Source: an uncultured Chromatiaceae bacterium
Lineage (GTDB): Bacteria; Pseudomonadota; Gammaproteobacteria; Enterobacterales; Alteromonadaceae
Direction: 5' to 3'
Length of the DNA stretch: 9,220 bases
Assembly (NCBI GenBank): GCA_946481195.1
Contig: CAMLNG010000119.1
Span: forward strand, 1-9,220
Positions within the stretch are counted from its first letter, which is position 1, and each line of letters opens with the position of its first letter. The notes beneath the pieces were generated by a model. That model did not search any database, was not told the DNA's origin, and saw nothing but the letters and a program-made list of their open reading frames with translations. A program made the translations under genes and the position numbers. Below are positions 7,201 to 9,220 of the stretch, one piece after another.

Positions 7201-7344
7201 GTAGCTGTGGTTGACGACAGCCCGGCGCTGGTGCCACAAGGCGTACAATATGAGGTCAAAGCAACTGTCGAAGGGACTGCTGGCTCTGCCTCGGCCCGCC
7301 AGTCTGCAGTTGCACCAATGACGAAGCCTCCTGCGGTGGAATAA
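4237..7344 (+). CDS. rne: Ribonuclease E
   Basis: RNase E is the essential endonuclease that starts mRNA decay, processes rRNA and tRNA, and scaffolds the degradosome at the inner membrane. The protein has 1035 residues (E. coli 1061). The start is set at 4237 because [10 protein letters not shown] is the family N-terminus; the in-frame ATG at 4219 would add six non-conserved residues. The catalytic half (1-520) is nearly E. coli-like: an S1 domain (about 36-119) with F57, F67 and K112; the 5' sensor with V128, R169 and T170; the DNase I-like active site with D302 (IDINS) and D345 (VIDFIDM); and the zinc link C403-P-R-C406. The C-terminal half is disordered. It has an amphipathic membrane-anchor helix near 555-570 ([16 protein letters not shown]), an Arg/Asn/Asp-rich RNA-binding stretch (585-645), an ER-rich repeat (649-673), a second Arg-rich site [17 protein letters not shown] (784-800), a long Ala/Val/Pro/Glu-rich linker (730-975) and a conserved-looking tail [11 protein letters not shown] weak AAGAG lies nine bases before the ATG. 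Confidence 0.97.
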   Translation: MKRMLINATQEEEIRVALVDGQKLYDLDIESPGHEQKKANIYKGKITRVEPSLEAAFVDYGAERHGFLPLKEISREYFPSGYSFDGHPNIKEVVREGQEVIIQIDKEERGQKGAALTTFISLAGSYLVLMPNNPRAGGISRRIEGDERQELKDSLGQLEMPDGMGLIVRTAGVGKSYEELDYDLKALMKHWSAITTEAQNRPAPFLIHQESNVVFRAIRDYLRRDVGEILIDNPRIFEEAKLYIQQFRPDFAHRVKMYQGETPLFMHYQIETQIESAFRREVRLPSGGSIVIDSTEALTAIDINSSKATKGGDIEETAFNTNLEAADEIARQLRLRDLGGLIVIDFIDMTPVRHQREVENRLKEAVKQDRARVQIGRISRFGLLEMSRQRLRPSLGESATHVCPRCHGRGTIRSTESSALSILRLIEEEAIKDNTSQIHAQVPVSVATYLMNEKRESIRRIEARHGIRIFIIPNEHYETPHYEVTRIRIDEEIEESSYNLVKAPAVTNTLYHPVSDAVKEKPAIAAISMADTPTPVATQTVKAEAAPVAAVAAEPGLLAKVGAFFKSLFGTATPEPEVKTEAPQRRQNNRDSRNRRGGRDNRDGRTDNRQDNRDGQKRRSEQDDSRNEGRQPRQDRNDKPRNARPEQKAERTERAERPERAERPERSERTERLDKKPQAEKAPRSAPVVDADDEVPSSSKVAERRQRRNMRKSVRLDKQQQAEQVTDEQLQVIAEPVAVVVAPVEQPVAELKPAPVAESVTADIDVEAGDSQAENTDAANSENRSRSRRSPRHLRAAGQKRKKEQLQGETDDAVDARYPEEDVVSTEQQLDLPIAAETAAPALENTAADTADVVVAAVAENAAAEAPVAEAAPAKPRRQRQREPKVVDAAEASATSTVATEPVTETVATETVAPVAEVTPVEAPATTAVAPAAEVAAPVETVAQPEPVTAAVEPAVIAAEPEAPVAAPAPAVKANRYGNMVVATMTKPVAVVDDSPALVPQGVQYEVKATVEGTAGSASARQSAVAPMTKPPAVE
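6181..6255 (+). repeat. Tandem ER-rich repeat inside rne
   Basis: Residues 649-673 of RNase E repeat the triplet xER, with x being A, T, P or S, eight times in a row. The DNA shows a matching nine-base periodicity with varied third positions (GAACGT, GAACGC, GAGCGC). The codon variation suggests an old repeat kept for its protein composition rather than a recent slippage event. It continues the arginine-rich RNA-binding region. Confidence 0.7.
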
Positions 7345-7360
7345 CCTGTCCGGAAAAGAA

Positions 7361-7389
7361 AAGAGCCAGCGATTGCTGGCTCTTTTTTT
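7361..7389. terminator. Rho-independent terminator after rne
   Basis: AAGAGCCAGC (7361-7370) and GCTGGCTCTT (7375-7384) form a perfect ten-base stem with a GATT loop. A run of seven T follows (7383-7389, the first two within the stem), 16 bases after the rne stop. Read on the minus strand, the same stem is followed by TTTTCTTTTCC, so it probably also stops the operon arriving from the right, whose last gene ends at 7442. Confidence 0.93.
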
Positions 7390-7441
7390 ATCTGGATTTT
7401 ACCATTCTCGCCGCATAGCAAAAACTTGCATACTGCCTGTG

Positions 7442-8482
7442 CTATTTGGCCTGGGCCAAAAAACTCATGATTTTCTCAAGCGCTAGATCACGATGCGTAT
7501 CAGCCTCAAACAACAATTCATGTTTGGCACCGGCAAATGTCTCAACCTGGCCACCAGTACAAAGTGGGCCAAGATCCTGACAAAACTGTTGCTGCGCTTT
7601 GTTGCTGACGGCCTGTTCAGCACCGGATTGCAACATCAGCACCGGTGTTTTTATCTGTCTCGCCAACTGCGGCATTTGCTCAGCCACAGCACATGCCTGC
7701 GACAACCAGGACCAGGTAGGCCCACCCAGCTGTAATTGTGGCTGCTGTTTGTACAAATCACGAAACAGCTGATAACGCGCCGTTGAACTGGTCAGAATAT
7801 TGTCAGCAAAAGTCTGATCAAGTGGATAAGGCTGCGACACAAACCCGGCATAACAGTCCGGACAAGTCCAGGTAAATGCTGAAGCAAGATAACAACCATC
7901 CTGCTCAGAAAAGGCCACTGTGGCATTTGGCGCAATCATCGGCGACGTCAGCACGGCACGCTGAAACAACTCTGGCTGCTGCGCCAGTAGCTGCACAGCC
8001 ACAGCACCACCCATCGAATGCGCCAGCAGGTTCAGCGGTAATTGCGTTTTCGCTTTCACCACTTCACTAATAAATTGCCGTTGGTCCTGACTATAAAGCG
8101 CAAAATCCGTGATATGGCCTTTATGCAGGTCGTCAAGCTCACGGGGTGACATACCCTGACCTCGATGGTCCAGACTAAACACCGCCACACCTTGCGCGGC
8201 CAAGTCAAAATAAAGCTCCTGATATTTCAGATAAGCTTCGGTTCGGCCTTGCACTAATAACAGCGCATACCTGGCCTGCGGAGGTATCACGTAGGCGTAG
8301 GCCAGCTGAGTTCCATCCGGCGATTTCATGCTGCCGGTTTTCACCTGTTGCTGCCAAAAGGCTTGTATTTCGGTCGGATAACGCGCTGCCAGAGTAATTT
8401 CCGGCACTGCAGAAGCCTGCATCGCAGCGACAGATAATGCCAGTGCGATAAAGGACTGCCTAAATCGACTGGTACGAATCAT
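7442..8482 (-). CDS. Exported PldB-like alpha/beta hydrolase (lysophospholipase family)
   Basis: A serine hydrolase of the PldB/monoglyceride-lipase group, likely acting on lysophospholipids or other lipid esters in the periplasm. With the start at 8482 it has 346 residues. A typical signal peptide comes first: basic IRTSRFRQS, hydrophobic FIALALSVAA, then QASA with predicted cleavage near residue 25. PldB-like blocks follow: VQGRTEAYLKYQEL, LDHRGQGMS, AHSMGGAVAVQLL (nucleophile S156), LGGPTWSWL and KHELLFEAD (H321). The acid residue is not obvious; QSGAEQAV aligns with the QAEEERVV I recall in E. coli PldB, making E289 a candidate. Six cysteines (197, 207, 210, 264, 301, 308) could form three disulfides. 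The ATG at 8482 overlaps the reductase stop as ATGA; an in-frame ATG at 8491 would add MQK and is also possible. Substrate unknown. Confidence 0.85.
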   Translation of the reverse strand: MIRTSRFRQSFIALALSVAAMQASAVPEITLAARYPTEIQAFWQQQVKTGSMKSPDGTQLAYAYVIPPQARYALLLVQGRTEAYLKYQELYFDLAAQGVAVFSLDHRGQGMSPRELDDLHKGHITDFALYSQDQRQFISEVVKAKTQLPLNLLAHSMGGAVAVQLLAQQPELFQRAVLTSPMIAPNATVAFSEQDGCYLASAFTWTCPDCYAGFVSQPYPLDQTFADNILTSSTARYQLFRDLYKQQPQLQLGGPTWSWLSQACAVAEQMPQLARQIKTPVLMLQSGAEQAVSNKAQQQFCQDLGPLCTGGQVETFAGAKHELLFEADTHRDLALEKIMSFLAQAK

Positions 8483-9027
8483 TTTTTGCATCTTAAAACC
8501 AGTGCCTGTAAAGCAACCAGCTGTGCCTGAATGGTGGAGCGGATTCTGTCATCCTGCAGTGCCCCATCGGCGGCAAAAACGCCGCTGAACGCGTTGACGA
8601 ACACTTCCGGCTTATTCACAAAATGCAGGTCCAGATACACACCGACCTGACGCAGATGATACTGCGCACGCGAAGTGCCCATACCACCGCCTGCGCCCAT
8701 GATGGCTGCGGCTTTACCTGCCAGCAGGCGGTTGTCTGGTTCACGCGAGGCCCAGTCCAGCGCGTTTTTAAGCGCAGGCGCAATTGAGTAGTTGTATTCT
8801 GGGCAGGCAAAGACAAACCCATCGGCTTGTGCCATCGCAGTCAATAAGGCAACCACGGCAGGTGGCTTGGTCGCAAGGTCCGCATTAAAAAACGGCACTT
8901 CGGTTAAATCCGCGATTTGCAGAGTGACTCCAGCCGGCAGCAGCTGGCTGGCAGTTTTTAATAAAGTCATGTTATGCGACGCCTGGCGCAGGCTGCCACA
9001 AATACCCAGTAAACGAATATCCGCCAT
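8479..9027 (-). CDS. NADPH-dependent FMN reductase (ChrR/SsuE-like flavoprotein)
   Basis: A flavodoxin-fold reductase that uses NAD(P)H to reduce FMN, quinones or similar electron acceptors in the cytoplasm. The 182 residues are the usual length. Visible are the FMN phosphate loop GSLRQASHN (11-19), the family signature PEYNYSIAPALKNALDWASR (76-95) and GAGGGMGTSRAQYHLRQ (111-127). These fit the ChrR/YieF quinone reductase group as well as azoreductase-like members; the natural acceptor cannot be told. The ATG at 9027 has a strong AAGGAGA ribosome binding site and overlaps the stop of the upstream membrane-protein gene (TAATG). The stop overlaps the next gene's start (ATGA), so all three are one translationally coupled operon. 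Confidence 0.92.
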   Translation of the reverse strand: MADIRLLGICGSLRQASHNMTLLKTASQLLPAGVTLQIADLTEVPFFNADLATKPPAVVALLTAMAQADGFVFACPEYNYSIAPALKNALDWASREPDNRLLAGKAAAIMGAGGGMGTSRAQYHLRQVGVYLDLHFVNKPEVFVNAFSGVFAADGALQDDRIRSTIQAQLVALQALVLRCKK

Positions 9028-9218
9028 TATTGTTCTCCTTCAGGGGGCAACACAGATTGTGCGAAACGTTGTTTTAGCGCCCACCAGCTCAACAATGTGA
9101 CCAGTGGGATAGCGATAAGACTCAGGATCATCAGCCACATCGGATGCGGCAACAGATAAAAATTCGATATGGCGCCCAAAAAAACCAGACTGCCGATAGC
9201 TAAGGCAAAACGGCCGCG
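9027..9218 (-). CDS. C-terminal part of a small membrane protein, function unknown
   Basis: The last 63 codons of a minus-strand gene entering from the right edge, ending in TAA at 9029-9027. Two hydrophobic segments are visible: ALAIGSLVFLGAISNFYLL and, after a short HPM turn, WLMILSLIAIPLVTLLSWWA. A basic KQRF and a short polar tail SVLPPEGEQ follow, so it looks like a two-helix hairpin with the C-terminus probably in the cytoplasm. I do not recognise the family. Its stop overlaps the reductase start by one base, and the reductase ribosome binding site lies inside its last codons. The open frame and close coupling support a real gene; the true N-terminus is outside the window. Confidence 0.75.
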   Translation of the reverse strand, partial: RGRFALAIGSLVFLGAISNFYLLPHPMWLMILSLIAIPLVTLLSWWALKQRFAQSVLPPEGEQ

Positions 9219-9220
9219 GC

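Noticed and set aside
5727..7248. Several long open frames antisense or shifted to the rne 3' half (for example 5879-6340 plus, 6730-7248 minus)
   Set aside because: They are shadows of the biased Arg/Ala/Pro/Glu codons of rne; their translations are low-complexity or cysteine/tryptophan-rich nonsense without start signals.
7445..7460. Inverted repeat TTTGGCC-TG-GGCCAAA at the end of the PldB-like gene as a terminator
   Set aside because: It lies within the last codons, the loop is tight and no T-run follows on the minus strand; the real terminator is at 7361-7389.

Overview
The window is chromosomal housekeeping DNA from a gammaproteobacterium. It carries the conserved plsX/rpmF/yceD/yceF block, then rluC and the gene for RNase E (rne). 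The proteins are close to their Escherichia coli counterparts, but the gene set and the flanking pldB-like operon differ from enterobacteria. An Alteromonadales- or Rheinheimera-like marine or freshwater genus is my best guess; it is inference only. I see no tRNA, rRNA, transposon, phage gene or CRISPR array.

Layout, left to right. (1) A minus-strand operon yceD - rpmF - plsX (about 1347 down to 1; plsX runs off the left edge) starts from a strong promoter whose likely start site is only a few bases from the yceD ATG. (2) yceF (a Maf-type nucleotide pyrophosphatase) reads rightward from its own promoter in the shared divergent region 1348-1490. (3) A minus-strand pair rluC - HAD phosphatase (3741 down to 2125) converges on yceF, with a short hairpin between the two 3' ends. 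(4) A 495-base divergent region (3742-4236) holds a candidate rne promoter and a long, hairpin-rich rne leader, which may be the counterpart of the autoregulatory E. coli rne 5' UTR. (5) rne (4237-7344) encodes a 1035-residue RNase E with a fully conserved catalytic half and a diverged, repetitive, disordered C-terminal half. A strong bidirectional-looking terminator follows. (6) A minus-strand operon enters from the right edge: the end of a two-helix membrane protein, an NADPH-dependent FMN reductase, and an exported PldB-like alpha/beta hydrolase. Its genes overlap by 1 and 4 bases.

The unifying theme of the left and centre is ribosome and RNA metabolism (L32, YceD, RluC, RNase E) next to phospholipid synthesis (PlsX). 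I find no convincing new multi-gene system. The best second-look items are regulatory: the near-leaderless yceD promoter, the rne leader, and the plsX start that lacks a ribosome binding site. On the protein side they are the cysteine-rich exported PldB-like enzyme and the C-terminal half of RNase E.
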